Part shown: one piece after another, positions 6,262 through 14,800 of the stretch
How positions within the stretch are numbered: the first letter of the stretch is position 1
Layout: each line of letters begins with the position of its first letter
Source of the DNA: Dyella marensis
GTDB lineage: Bacteria; Pseudomonadota; Gammaproteobacteria; Xanthomonadales; Rhodanobacteraceae
Assembly: GCF_900112865.1 (NCBI RefSeq)
Contig: NZ_FONH01000032.1
Span: 1 to 33,125, forward strand
Direction: 5' to 3'
DNA length: 33,125 nt
Program-made: the position numbers and the translations under genes
Notes under the pieces: generated by a model
Seen by the model: the letters and a program-made list of their open reading frames with translations, nothing else
Database searches by the model: none
What the model was told of the DNA's origin: nothing

Positions 6262-9200
6262 CTACTCCGCGCCGAGCAGCTCGATCTCGGCCAGCGCCGC
6301 CTTGGCCTCGTTGCCGAAGCTCACCCGGTACCACGCATAGCTGCCGGGCTTGCCGATGGTGAATGCGCGCGTCTGCCCCGGCCATGGGAAGCGTTCGCCG
6401 TGACGGCTGTCGAGCACGGTCCATTGCTTGCCATCGTTCGATCCTTCCAACTTCCAGTCGCCAGGCGCATTGCCGTTGATGGACGAAGTGAGCGTATACA
6501 TCGCCAGCTTCGCCGCCGCCGGCGCATGCCAGCGCACGACGGCATGTGCATCGAGCGCGCTGTCGGTGCGTCCATCGTTGTCGAACAAGGCATCGATCTT
6601 GGCGATGCCGGTCGCCTCGCGCTCGCCCTTGCCGCCATCGGTGAGATCGCGCAGCGGCTTCGGCCCGGCCGGGCCGCTCAACGATGCCGGCAGCGCCGCT
6701 TCGTCGCTGGCCCGGTGCGAAGGCTCCGGCCCCATCTCGAAACTCAGCGTCGCCCCCTTGGACAGCAACTCGTGCGGCAGGGTCAGGCGATGCCACGGTT
6801 GTCCATTCACCCGCAGGCCCTGCACATAGCGGTTGCGGTCGCTGACCTGCGGCGCATCGATCACGATGTGCCTGCCGCTGTCCAGCTTGATGTCCATATG
6901 CGGGAAGAACGGCGCGCCGATCACGTACTCCGGTGCGCCCATGCGCAACGGATAGAAGCCCGCGGCGCTGAACACATACCAGGCCGACATCTCGCCGTTG
7001 TCTTCGTCGCCGGGATAGCCCTGGCCGATATCGCTGCCGGCATACACGCGCGACAGCAGGTCGCGCACCTTGTCCTGCGTCTTCCACGGCTGCCCGGCGT
7101 AGGCATACATGTAGAGGATGTGGTGCGAGGGCTGGTTGCTGTGGCCGTATTGGCCCATGCGGATGTCGCGCGCTTCGAGCATCTCGTGGATCGGCTCGCC
7201 GTAGCCGCCGACATGGAACTCGCCGGGCGTGGCGAAGAACTGGTCCAGCTTGGCCGCGAGCCTGTCGCGTCCGCCGTACAGCGCGGCCAGGCCGGCGCCG
7301 TCATGCGGGGCGTGGAAGGCCATGTTCCAGGCGTTGGTCTCGGTGTAGTCGTCGCCCCAGCGCAGCGGGTCGAACTGCGCCTTGGTGTAGCGCCACTTAC
7401 CCTTGGCGTCGCGGCCGACGAAGAAGCCGATCTCCGGATTGAACAGGTTGACGTAGTCCTGCGCGCGCGAGTGGAAGTACGCCGCGTCGGTGGCGTAGTT
7501 GGCGGCGTAGGGATCCTTGGCGTCCTTGCTTGCAGCCAGCGCGGCGGCGAGGTTGCCGATGGCGAAGTCGTTGATATAGCCGTCCATCGACCAGGACAGG
7601 CCTTCCTTGGTGCCGGTGTCGACGTAGCCGTTGAAGTTGGAGCGCTCCAGCCCCTTGCGGCCGGCACCGGCAATCGGGCTGAGCACGGTCGCGTCCTTCA
7701 GTGCCGCCTGGTAGAAGCTGCGCACGTCGAAGTTGTGGATGCCCTTAAGCCAGGCATCGGCAAAGGCCACGTCCGCGCTGGTGCCGACCATCAGGTCCGC
7801 ATAGCCGGGCGAGGACCAGCGCGCGATCCAGCCGCCGTCGCGATACTCCTGCACGAAGCCGTCGATCAGCTCGCCGGCCTGCTTCGGCACCAGCAGGGTG
7901 TAGGCCGGCCAGGCGGTGCGATAAGTGTCCCAGAAGCCGTTGTTGACGTAGACCTTGCCGTCGAGCACGCGTGCGCCGGTGTGGCTGGGCGTGTTCTCGC
8001 CGCTGCCGGCGGAGAACGGGCTGGCGTAGCGGTACATCGGCTTGGCCTGGTCGCCGACGTTCTCGTAGGCGGAGTTGGGATAGAGGAACAGGCGGTACAG
8101 GTTGGAATACAGGGTGACCAGCTCGTCGTGGCTGGCGCCTTTCACGGCGACGATGCCGAGCTGTTCGTCCCAGCGCTGGCGGGCACGTTCGCGCACGCTG
8201 TCGAAGTTGTCGTTCGGGGCGATCTCCAGCGCGAGGTTGTGCTTCGCCTGCTCGACGCTGATCAGCGAGGTGGCGATGCGCAGGTTCACCGTCTTGTGCT
8301 TCGCGGTATCGAAACCGAACCAGGCGGCGACGTGATCGCGGCCTTCGCCGGTGAGCTTGCCGCTCTCGCTGACCGGCTGGTCGACTTCGGCATAGAAGAA
8401 CAGGCGCGTGGCGCCGGTGGACAAGCGGCTCTTCACGTCCGAGTAGCCGCTGAAGCTGCGCCCGGAAGGGTCGAGCGTGATGCCGCCCTGGTCGGTGCGG
8501 TTATCGAACACCAGCTGGCTGCGAGCGTCGCGGAAGGTGAAACGGAACATCGCCGCGTGGTCGGCGGGCGCGATCTCGCCGACGATGCCATTGTCGAATC
8601 CCACCTTGTAGTAGTCGGCGCGCGCCACTTCGTTGGCGTGGCCGAAGCTGAGCGCACGCGCCTTGCGGTTGGCGGTGGGCGCGCCGCTGGCGACGCTGGC
8701 CGGCATCAGCTGGAAGGTCTGGCGGTCGCCCATCCACGGGCTGGGTTCGTGCGACAGCACGAAGGCTTCCAGGCGCGGGCGGTTGTCCTCGCCGTTGCGC
8801 TGCTGGTACTGGTACATCCAGTCCGAGCCGGCGTCGGTCACTGGCGCCCAGAAGTTGAAGCCATGCGGCAGGGCGGTGGCGACGACGTTGTTGCCGCGCG
8901 AGAAGTCCGCGTTGGAGTTGGTGCCGCGCAGGGTGCTGACGTAGTCGCTGGGGCGCGTGGCGGTATCCGCCGGCGCGTCGCCGATGCGCAGGTCGTCCAG
9001 ATAGCCCTCCACCGCGCCGGCGGGACCGTCCTGCGCGAGCACGATGCGCTTGATGGTGCGGCCTTGCGCCACCGCGGCGACGTCGACCACCAGGCGGTTC
9101 CACTGGTTGGGATAGAGCGTGCGGCCTTCGCCCTGCGCGCGTGCGCTGGCGCCGACACGGTGCTGGTCGCGCGCAGCGTGCGCGGAGAGGCGCGTGCCGT

Positions 9201-9597
9201 CGTCGAGGATCAAATCCACCGCGGTGTAGGTGGACGGGTTGGCGAGGTTGTCGCCGACGGTGACGGGGAACAGCAGGTACGAGAGTTGCGTGTGCGCGCC
9301 AACCGGGAGGTTGACGTCGAACAGCGCCGCCTCCTGCGGCTTGCCACCCTGGCCGCGGTAATGCAGCGAATGCAGGCCGGTGAAGCCGACGCCGGGCTTG
9401 GCGGTGAGTACGACGGTTTTATCCGGGCCGCCGGCGAGGTCGATCGCGAGAGATGATTTGGACGTCTGCGGCGTGGGATCGCCTTGTTCGAAGGAGCTAA
9501 AGAAGCCGCCGTCCTGGCTGGCATGGGCCAGCGGCAGGGCGAGCAGGAGAGCGCAGGTCAGGAGACGCGGAGCGGAGATGCGGAGCCGATGGCGCAT
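6262..9597 (-). CDS. Secreted GH92 alpha-mannosidase with C-terminal F5/8-type (discoidin-like) domain
   Basis: This 1111-residue protein has a signal peptide of about 26 residues, then a beta-sandwich N-domain and the (alpha/alpha)6 catalytic barrel of glycoside hydrolase family 92. Family signatures include WDTYRTAWP, PGYADLMVGTSADV and GDEDNGEMSAWYVFSA (from G863; D864, D866 and E869 lie in the catalytic region), followed by GFYPLRMG. GH92 enzymes are calcium-dependent inverting exo-alpha-mannosidases acting on N-glycans or yeast mannan. The last 130 residues or so (FDNDGRTDSA, DWKLEGSNDG, WYRVSF) look like an F5/8 type C carbohydrate-binding module. The start is the ATG at 9597, with a GAGGGGAAG ribosome site upstream. 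No other mannan-degrading gene is nearby, so it seems a stand-alone scavenging enzyme. Linkage specificity cannot be read from sequence. Confidence 0.95.
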   Translation of the reverse strand: MRHRLRISAPRLLTCALLLALPLAHASQDGGFFSSFEQGDPTPQTSKSSLAIDLAGGPDKTVVLTAKPGVGFTGLHSLHYRGQGGKPQEAALFDVNLPVGAHTQLSYLLFPVTVGDNLANPSTYTAVDLILDDGTRLSAHAARDQHRVGASARAQGEGRTLYPNQWNRLVVDVAAVAQGRTIKRIVLAQDGPAGAVEGYLDDLRIGDAPADTATRPSDYVSTLRGTNSNADFSRGNNVVATALPHGFNFWAPVTDAGSDWMYQYQQRNGEDNRPRLEAFVLSHEPSPWMGDRQTFQLMPASVASGAPTANRKARALSFGHANEVARADYYKVGFDNGIVGEIAPADHAAMFRFTFRDARSQLVFDNRTDQGGITLDPSGRSFSGYSDVKSRLSTGATRLFFYAEVDQPVSESGKLTGEGRDHVAAWFGFDTAKHKTVNLRIATSLISVEQAKHNLALEIAPNDNFDSVRERARQRWDEQLGIVAVKGASHDELVTLYSNLYRLFLYPNSAYENVGDQAKPMYRYASPFSAGSGENTPSHTGARVLDGKVYVNNGFWDTYRTAWPAYTLLVPKQAGELIDGFVQEYRDGGWIARWSSPGYADLMVGTSADVAFADAWLKGIHNFDVRSFYQAALKDATVLSPIAGAGRKGLERSNFNGYVDTGTKEGLSWSMDGYINDFAIGNLAAALAASKDAKDPYAANYATDAAYFHSRAQDYVNLFNPEIGFFVGRDAKGKWRYTKAQFDPLRWGDDYTETNAWNMAFHAPHDGAGLAALYGGRDRLAAKLDQFFATPGEFHVGGYGEPIHEMLEARDIRMGQYGHSNQPSHHILYMYAYAGQPWKTQDKVRDLLSRVYAGSDIGQGYPGDEDNGEMSAWYVFSAAGFYPLRMGAPEYVIGAPFFPHMDIKLDSGRHIVIDAPQVSDRNRYVQGLRVNGQPWHRLTLPHELLSKGATLSFEMGPEPSHRASDEAALPASLSGPAGPKPLRDLTDGGKGEREATGIAKIDALFDNDGRTDSALDAHAVVRWHAPAAAKLAMYTLTSSINGNAPGDWKLEGSNDGKQWTVLDSRHGERFPWPGQTRAFTIGKPGSYAWYRVSFGNEAKAALAEIELLGAE

Positions 9598-9655
9598 GCG
9601 TAGGTCTTCCCCTCTGGGGCGCGCGGTGCGTGGGGGACCGGGCGCGGAAGTCCGG

Positions 9656-9685
9656 ATTTGAATCGTTCTAAATGGGGTGTGTCAA
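9656..9685 (-). promoter_or_regulatory. Probable sigma-70 promoter of the GH92 gene
   Basis: On the minus strand TTGACA (9685-9680) is a perfect -35 box, followed after 18 bp by TCAAAT (9661-9656), a four-of-six -10 match. Transcription would start near 9649, leaving a leader of about 50 nt before the GH92 ATG. Confidence 0.5.
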
Positions 9686-9688
9686 ACG

Positions 9689-9740
9689 GCAGCGCAGCAT
9701 GCCTGCTGCGCTGCTGCCCCTCTGCGAGGGGCAGCAGCGC
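9689..9740. other. Two overlapping, mutually exclusive hairpins upstream of the GH92 promoter
   Basis: Hairpin one is GCAGCGCAGCA (9689-9699) with TGCTGCGCTGC (9704-9714), a perfect 11-bp stem and 4-nt loop. Hairpin two is GCGCTGCTGCCCCT (9708-9721) with AGGGGCAGCAGCGC (9727-9740), a perfect 14-bp stem and 5-nt loop. They share bases 9708-9714, so a single strand can form only one at a time. They lie just upstream of the -35 box of the GH92 gene and belong to neither repeat family. Confidence 0.6.
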
Positions 9741-9750
9741 AAGGGTGATG

Positions 9751-10158
9751 AGCTCCGCTCCGCCCGTACCCTCATCCGGCTGCCGCCACCTTCTCCCGGT
9801 AGGGAGAAGGGTTCCACTTTGAAGGTTGAGGAATAACCGTAGCGTCCGTGCGTAGCTCGACGTAGAGCCCCTCTCCCTCCGGGAGAGGGGTGGGGGTGAG
9901 GGTACGGGCGGAGCGCGGAAGTAATGCGCTCCGCTTCGCCCGTACCCTCATCCGGCTGCCGCCACCTTCTCCCGGAGGGAGAAGGGTTCCACTTTGAAGG
10001 TTGAGGAATACCGTAGCGTCTGTGCGTAGCTCGACGCAGAGCCCCTCTCCCTCCGGGAGAGGGGTTGGGGTGAGGGTACGGGCGGAGCGCGGAAGTGATG
10101 CGCGCCGCTCCGCTCGCACCCTCATCGGCTGCCGCCACCTTCTCCCGGCGGGAGAAGG
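9751..10158. repeat. Family A palindromic repeats in a tandem array (about 2.3 units, period about 175 bp)
   Basis: The landmark CGCCCGTACCCTCATCCGGC begins at 9761 and again at 9937, and a diverged copy begins at 10111, giving periods of 176 and 174 bp. Each unit has a CTTCTCCC/GGGAGAAG hairpin, a linker TTCCACTTTGAAGGTTGAGG, a CCCCTCTCCC/GGGAGAGGGG hairpin and the GAGGGTACGGGCGGAGC arm. The last unit is truncated after GGGAGAAGG at 10158. The array fills most of the 659-bp gap between the GH92 and MFS genes, which are divergent. Open frames through it, including the upstream extension of the MFS frame, are repeat translations. Confidence 0.9.
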
Positions 10159-10256
10159 ATTCGCAATGGAGATGTCGATTCCACCCGCCCACATTCGTCA
10201 TCCTCAAGCACCCGGCGCAAGATGCCCCGGTCAACTCCCTCTCAAGCGAGCCGAAC

Positions 10257-11720
10257 ATGACCAACGACGTTTCCCCCGGATCGCACGACCACCACCACGA
10301 GCGCCGCCGCTGGATCGCGCTGCTGGTGCTGTGCATGGGCGTGCTGATGATCGTGCTGGACACCACCATCGTGAATGTGGCGCTGCCCTCGATCAAAACC
10401 GACCTGAAGTTCACCGACACCGCGCTGGCCTGGGTGGTGAACGCCTACATGCTCACCTACGGCGGCTTCCTGCTGCTGGGCGGGCGGCTGGGCGATCTCT
10501 ACGGGCACCGGCGCTTCTTCCTGCTTGGCATCGCGCTGTTCACGCTGGCCTCGCTGGCCTGCGGCTTGTCGCAGACGCAGGGCTTCCTGGTGGCCTCGCG
10601 TGCGGTGCAGGGGCTCGGCGGTGCAGTGGTCACCGCGGTGGCCTTGTCGCTGATCATGGACCTGTTCACCGAAGCGGCCGATCGCGCCAAGGCGATGGGC
10701 ATCTACGGCTTTGTCTGCGCCGGCGGCGGCAGCCTGGGCGCGATGCTCGGCGGCGTGCTGACCAGCACGCTGACCTGGCACTGGGTGTTCCTGGTGAACC
10801 TGCCGATCGGCATCGCGGTGATCGTGTTCGCGCCGAAGCTGCTGCCGGCGACCAGGGGCGCCAGCGATACGCGCCATCTCGACGTGAGCGGCGCGGTGAC
10901 GGTGACCGCGGCGCTGATGCTGGCGGTGTACGCCATCGTCAACGGCAACGAGCTGGGTTGGACGTCCGCGCGCACGCTGGGCGAACTGGCGGTGGCGGCG
11001 GTGCTGCTGGCCTTGTTCTTCGTGATCGAAGCGCGCGTGCGCAAGCCGCTGATGCCGTTGCGCCTGTTCGTACGGCGCAACATCGCCGTGTCGAACACGG
11101 TAGGTGTGCTGTGGGCGGCGGCGATGTTCGCCTGGTTCTTCCTGTCCGCGCTGTACATGCAGCTGGTGCTCGGCTATGGGCCACTGGAAGTGGGCCTGGC
11201 CTTCCTGCCGGCCAACCTGATCATGGCGCTGTTCTCGCTGGGCATCTCGGCCAGGCTGGTCATGCGCTTCGGCATCCGCAAGCCATTGGCGGCCGGGCTG
11301 GCCCTGGCCGCGCTGGGACTGTTGCTGTTCGCGCGCGCACCGCTGGATGGGCACTACGTCATCGACATCATGCCCGGGATGATCCTGCTGGGCCTTGGCG
11401 CTGGCATCGCGCTGAACCCGGTGCTGCTGGCGGCGATGAACGATGTGGAGCCGTCGGAGTCGGGCCTGGCCTCGGGCCTGGTGAATACCGCTTTCATGAT
11501 GGGCGGCGCGCTGGGCTTGGCGGTGCTGGCCAGCCTGGCAGCAGCGCAGACGGGCATGGCCCTGGCGGATGGTGCCGGGCGTGGCGCCGCGCTGCTGGTC
11601 GGTTATCGCGCCGCGTTCCTGGCTGGTGCCTGTTTCGCCGCGCTGGGCGCGGTGCTGGGCGCCACGCTGCTGCGGCCGCGCGATGTCGCGGCATCGGAGG
11701 CGGCCATGTCGACGCACTGA
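10257..11720 (+). CDS. MFS drug efflux transporter, DHA2 family (EmrB/QacA type, 14 TM)
   Basis: The 487-residue product is an inner-membrane proton antiporter of the drug:H+ antiporter-2 family. The first helix carries LDTTIVNVALP, the DHA2 hallmark with an embedded acidic residue. Motif A is GRLGDLYGHRR between helices 2 and 3, and helix 5 carries the glycine-rich GFVCAGGGSLGAMLGG (motif C-like). The hydrophobic pattern is compatible with 14 segments. The ATG at 10257 is chosen because all upstream in-frame sequence is repeat DNA; the ribosome site is weak (AAGCGAG). The cytoplasmic N-terminus has a short histidine-rich stretch, HDHHHE, which could bind metal but may be incidental. No EmrA-like adaptor or local regulator is adjacent. 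Substrates are unknown. Confidence 0.93.
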   Translation: MTNDVSPGSHDHHHERRRWIALLVLCMGVLMIVLDTTIVNVALPSIKTDLKFTDTALAWVVNAYMLTYGGFLLLGGRLGDLYGHRRFFLLGIALFTLASLACGLSQTQGFLVASRAVQGLGGAVVTAVALSLIMDLFTEAADRAKAMGIYGFVCAGGGSLGAMLGGVLTSTLTWHWVFLVNLPIGIAVIVFAPKLLPATRGASDTRHLDVSGAVTVTAALMLAVYAIVNGNELGWTSARTLGELAVAAVLLALFFVIEARVRKPLMPLRLFVRRNIAVSNTVGVLWAAAMFAWFFLSALYMQLVLGYGPLEVGLAFLPANLIMALFSLGISARLVMRFGIRKPLAAGLALAALGLLLFARAPLDGHYVIDIMPGMILLGLGAGIALNPVLLAAMNDVEPSESGLASGLVNTAFMMGGALGLAVLASLAAAQTGMALADGAGRGAALLVGYRAAFLAGACFAALGAVLGATLLRPRDVAASEAAMSTH

Positions 11721-11757
11721 ACTGCGCGATTCGCCGCGCGGCGCGACGTGGTGCGAT

Positions 11758-11843
11758 GTAGGTTGGGGTGAGCGAATGCGAACCCCAACATGCGTATCCA
11801 TGTGGCGGTGCGTTGGGGTTCGCTTACGCTCACCCCGACCTAC
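11758..11843. repeat. Family B palindromic repeat between convergent MFS and tamB genes
   Basis: GTAGGTTGGGGTGAGCGAAT pairs with GCTCACCCCGACCTAC, and the inner GCGAACCCCAACATG pairs with GTTGGGGTTCGC, making a hairpin of about 85 nt in all. It sits 37 bp after the MFS stop and 26 bp beyond the tamB stop, where two transcripts meet, so it could stop transcription from both sides. There is no U-tract. Confidence 0.85.
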
Positions 11844-11869
11844 GCCTTACGTACGGAGCGAGAACAAGC

Positions 11870-14800
11870 TCACTTCTCGATGCGGTAATTGAGGCTCGCA
11901 CGATTGAAATCCGTCGCGCTCTGCGCCTCGAAGTTCCAGCGGTGGCTGAGCCGGTAGCGCAGCGTGATCACCTGTCCAGGTTCGAACAGCCCCACGCCAT
12001 AACTCAGGTACAGGCGCGGCGACAGGAACTTGCCCACGGTGAAGGCCGACGTGCCGCCCAGCGCCTCATTGCTCGACACGCCCACATCGTCGATGCCCAG
12101 CTTGCTGCCGACACTCTTGGCCAGCAGGTCGCCCGCCGCCGAACCCAGCGCCTGCGCCGCCGCGCCGACCATGTCGCCTTCGCCGCCCTTGACCTGCGAC
12201 AGCGGCTTGCCGGTGATCAGGTAGGACAGCGCATCCGACTGCTCCATCACCGGATTGGAGAACACGGTAAGCACCGGACGCTGCGCCGTGCCGGAGACCA
12301 TCAGGCCGACCTTCTGGCCTTCGTCGATGGTGGCGTTCGGATTGAGCTTGCGTGCCGCGCGGATATCCAGGCCGGGGTTGTCGATCGGCGTGCCGGCGAA
12401 CAGCAGGCGGCCCTGTTCGATCTGCAGGTTCTGGCCGTAGGCCTTGTAGATGCCGTCGACGGTGATCTGGCCCTGGCCGGTGGTGGCGCGGCCGGGGCGC
12501 TCGCTGACGGTGAGCGTGCCGCCGAGGCGGCCGTCCAGGCCGAAGCCGACCAGGTGCGTCTTGCGGCCGAGGTTGACCTTGACCGAGGCGGTGATCGGCA
12601 GCGACTTGGCTTTCTCCGCCTGCTGCTCCTCATCGACCACGACGACGTCGGGCGAGGCCTGGGTGGCGCCGGCGCCTGGCAGGCGGGAGACGTCGATGTC
12701 GGCGGTGTCGAGCGTGACATCGCCGCCGACATTGATGCCTTTGGCGTCCTGGGTGATCTGCAGGTCCGGCGACACGATCACCTTGGCCGAAGGAATATCC
12801 GCCGCGGTGAACTGGCTGCCCTTGAGGTTGATCGCGGTGGTGGCGCCTTCGCCGAGGCCGGCGTGACCGTCCACGCGCAATGAACCCTTGCCGGACTGCA
12901 CGCTGCCGCCGATCAGGAATTGCCTGGCATCGGTGGTGCTGACGGTGAGCTGGCCCTGGGCGAGCTTGAGGCCGGCCGAAGGCACCTCCGCGGCGAAGCC
13001 GGTTACCGTGGCCTGGCCCGCCACCAGCGGCTGCGCCAACGTGCCGCCGAAGCGGAAGCTGCCGTTGGCGGCGCCTTTCACGTCGGCGACTTCGTTGGTG
13101 AACAGCTCGATGAACTTGAGGTTGTTGAGATGCAGTTCGAGCTGGCCGCCCAGCGCCTGCTGCGCGCCGTTGAGCGCGAGCTGGCCGTCCACGCGGCCGC
13201 CGTCGTTGAGGCCCGCGTGCAGCGTGGCGCTCTGGCTGGATGGGCTGAGCTGCGCCTGCACGGCGAGTTCGTTGTAGGAAAGCAGCGGCTGGTCGGCACG
13301 ATCGACATAGGTGATCGTGCCGCGCGGCGAAGTGATCGAGGCACTGCCGCTGAGCGCGCCGGCCGCGTTGCGGCGGATGCTGCCGCTGCCGCCCAGCGTG
13401 CCGTCGGCGCGCATCGGCAGGTCAGGGCCGGCGAAGGTCATCAGCAGCGCCAGCGGCAGGTCGCGCAAGCGGTAGCTGGCGTCGAGATTGCCGGCCTTGT
13501 CCTGCTTCGCCGCCACGCACAGTTGCGGTTCGCCGGCGGTGAGGCACAGCTCGGACAGGCTCATCGCACCGCCGTCGTAGGACAGCTGCGACGGCTGCTG
13601 CAGATGCCAGCGCGGAATGCCCTGCGGCTCCAGGTCCAGCGTGGACAGCGTGCCGTTCCACGCGCTGCCCTTCATGCTGCCGCTGAGCGCGACGCGGGTG
13701 GACAGCTGCTGGCCGCTGGCCTGCAGGGTGAGGCTGTGGCGCGATGCAGTGCCATCGCCACGCAGTTCGATGCGCTTGAAATCGAGGCCACCGAAGTTGG
13801 CGTGGCCGGTATCCAGGTCGAGCTGGCCGCCCGGGTTGCTGAGGTCGGGCAGGTTGGCGGCGAGGTGCAGGCTGTCGACGGTCTGGCCGGCGTAGACGAT
13901 GCCGTTGCCCTGCAGCTTGGCGTCGAGCGAGAACTTCGGTGACTTGCCGCGCAGGCGCAGGTCGCCTTGCACATGGCCTTGCGCATCCGGCAGCCAGTCG
14001 CCGAGCGAGGCGATGGCGAGATCGAGTTGCGCATCGTTGCTGGCGCCGGGCTTCGCGTCGAGCTTTACGGTGCTGCCGCCGGAGGCAAGATCGAGCTTGC
14101 CATCGACCACCTGCTGCGGGGTCAGATGCAGCTTGCCCTGCGCACGCAAGGGTCGCTCGCGCAGGACGCCGGTGAGCTTGCGGATTTCCAGCGTGGCGTC
14201 GGGCTGGTTTTCCGGCAGCGTGCCCATCGTGGCGATATCGAAATCCAGTGCGCCGTTCCAGCCGGCGAGCAGCTGGCCGGGATCGAGCCTGCTTGCCGTT
14301 GCATCCAGCTGCCAGGCCAGCGCGGGCTGCAGGGTGAGCGTGCCCTTGGCCTGCATGCCGCCCTGCGGTTGCTTCAGTTCCAGCGTGTGCAGCGTGATGA
14401 TTTTCGGCGTGCCGTCGAGATTCAACGCGAGCTTGGCCAGCTTGCCCGGCGGGCCGACGTCGACATCGCCTTCGGCATGGAAGGCGTCCGCGCTGCCGCG
14501 CGCCTTGAGGCTGCCCTGGCTGGCGAGATCCTGGCCGGCCAGCGAGGCGGGCAGCAGCAGGTCTTTCCATGCGATGGCGAGATCGCCGCTGACCGGCTGC
14601 GCGCCGAGCTGCACGGTGCCGCTGGCTTCGAACTGGCCCTTGATCTGCGGCGAGCCCAGCACGAGCTGCTCGAGCTTCAGCGTCTTGAAGTCATCGCTGA
14701 AGCGGGCACGCAGCGGCTGCAGCAGCAGCTGGTAGTCGTTGAGTTCGACCTTGCCCTGCAGCGAGCCGCCGTGGCGGTCGCCGCTGCCTTGCAGGGCCAG

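Noticed and set aside
6154-9456. An 1100-codon plus-strand frame opposite the GH92 gene
   Set aside because: It is a GC-driven shadow: it begins in repeat DNA and its sequence shows no domain, whereas the minus strand is an unmistakable GH92 enzyme.
9751-10158. Palindromic array considered as an insertion sequence or integron cassette
   Set aside because: No transposase or integrase frame, no target duplication and no cassette gene can be seen.
10279-10296. Histidine-rich N-terminus of the MFS protein (HDHHHE) as a metal-transport signature
   Set aside because: Too short and at a variable terminus; the transporter body is standard DHA2 drug efflux.
9668-10420. Minus-strand frames through the repeat array
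   Set aside because: The translations repeat PYPHPNPSPGGRGAL several times, which is simply family A DNA read as protein.
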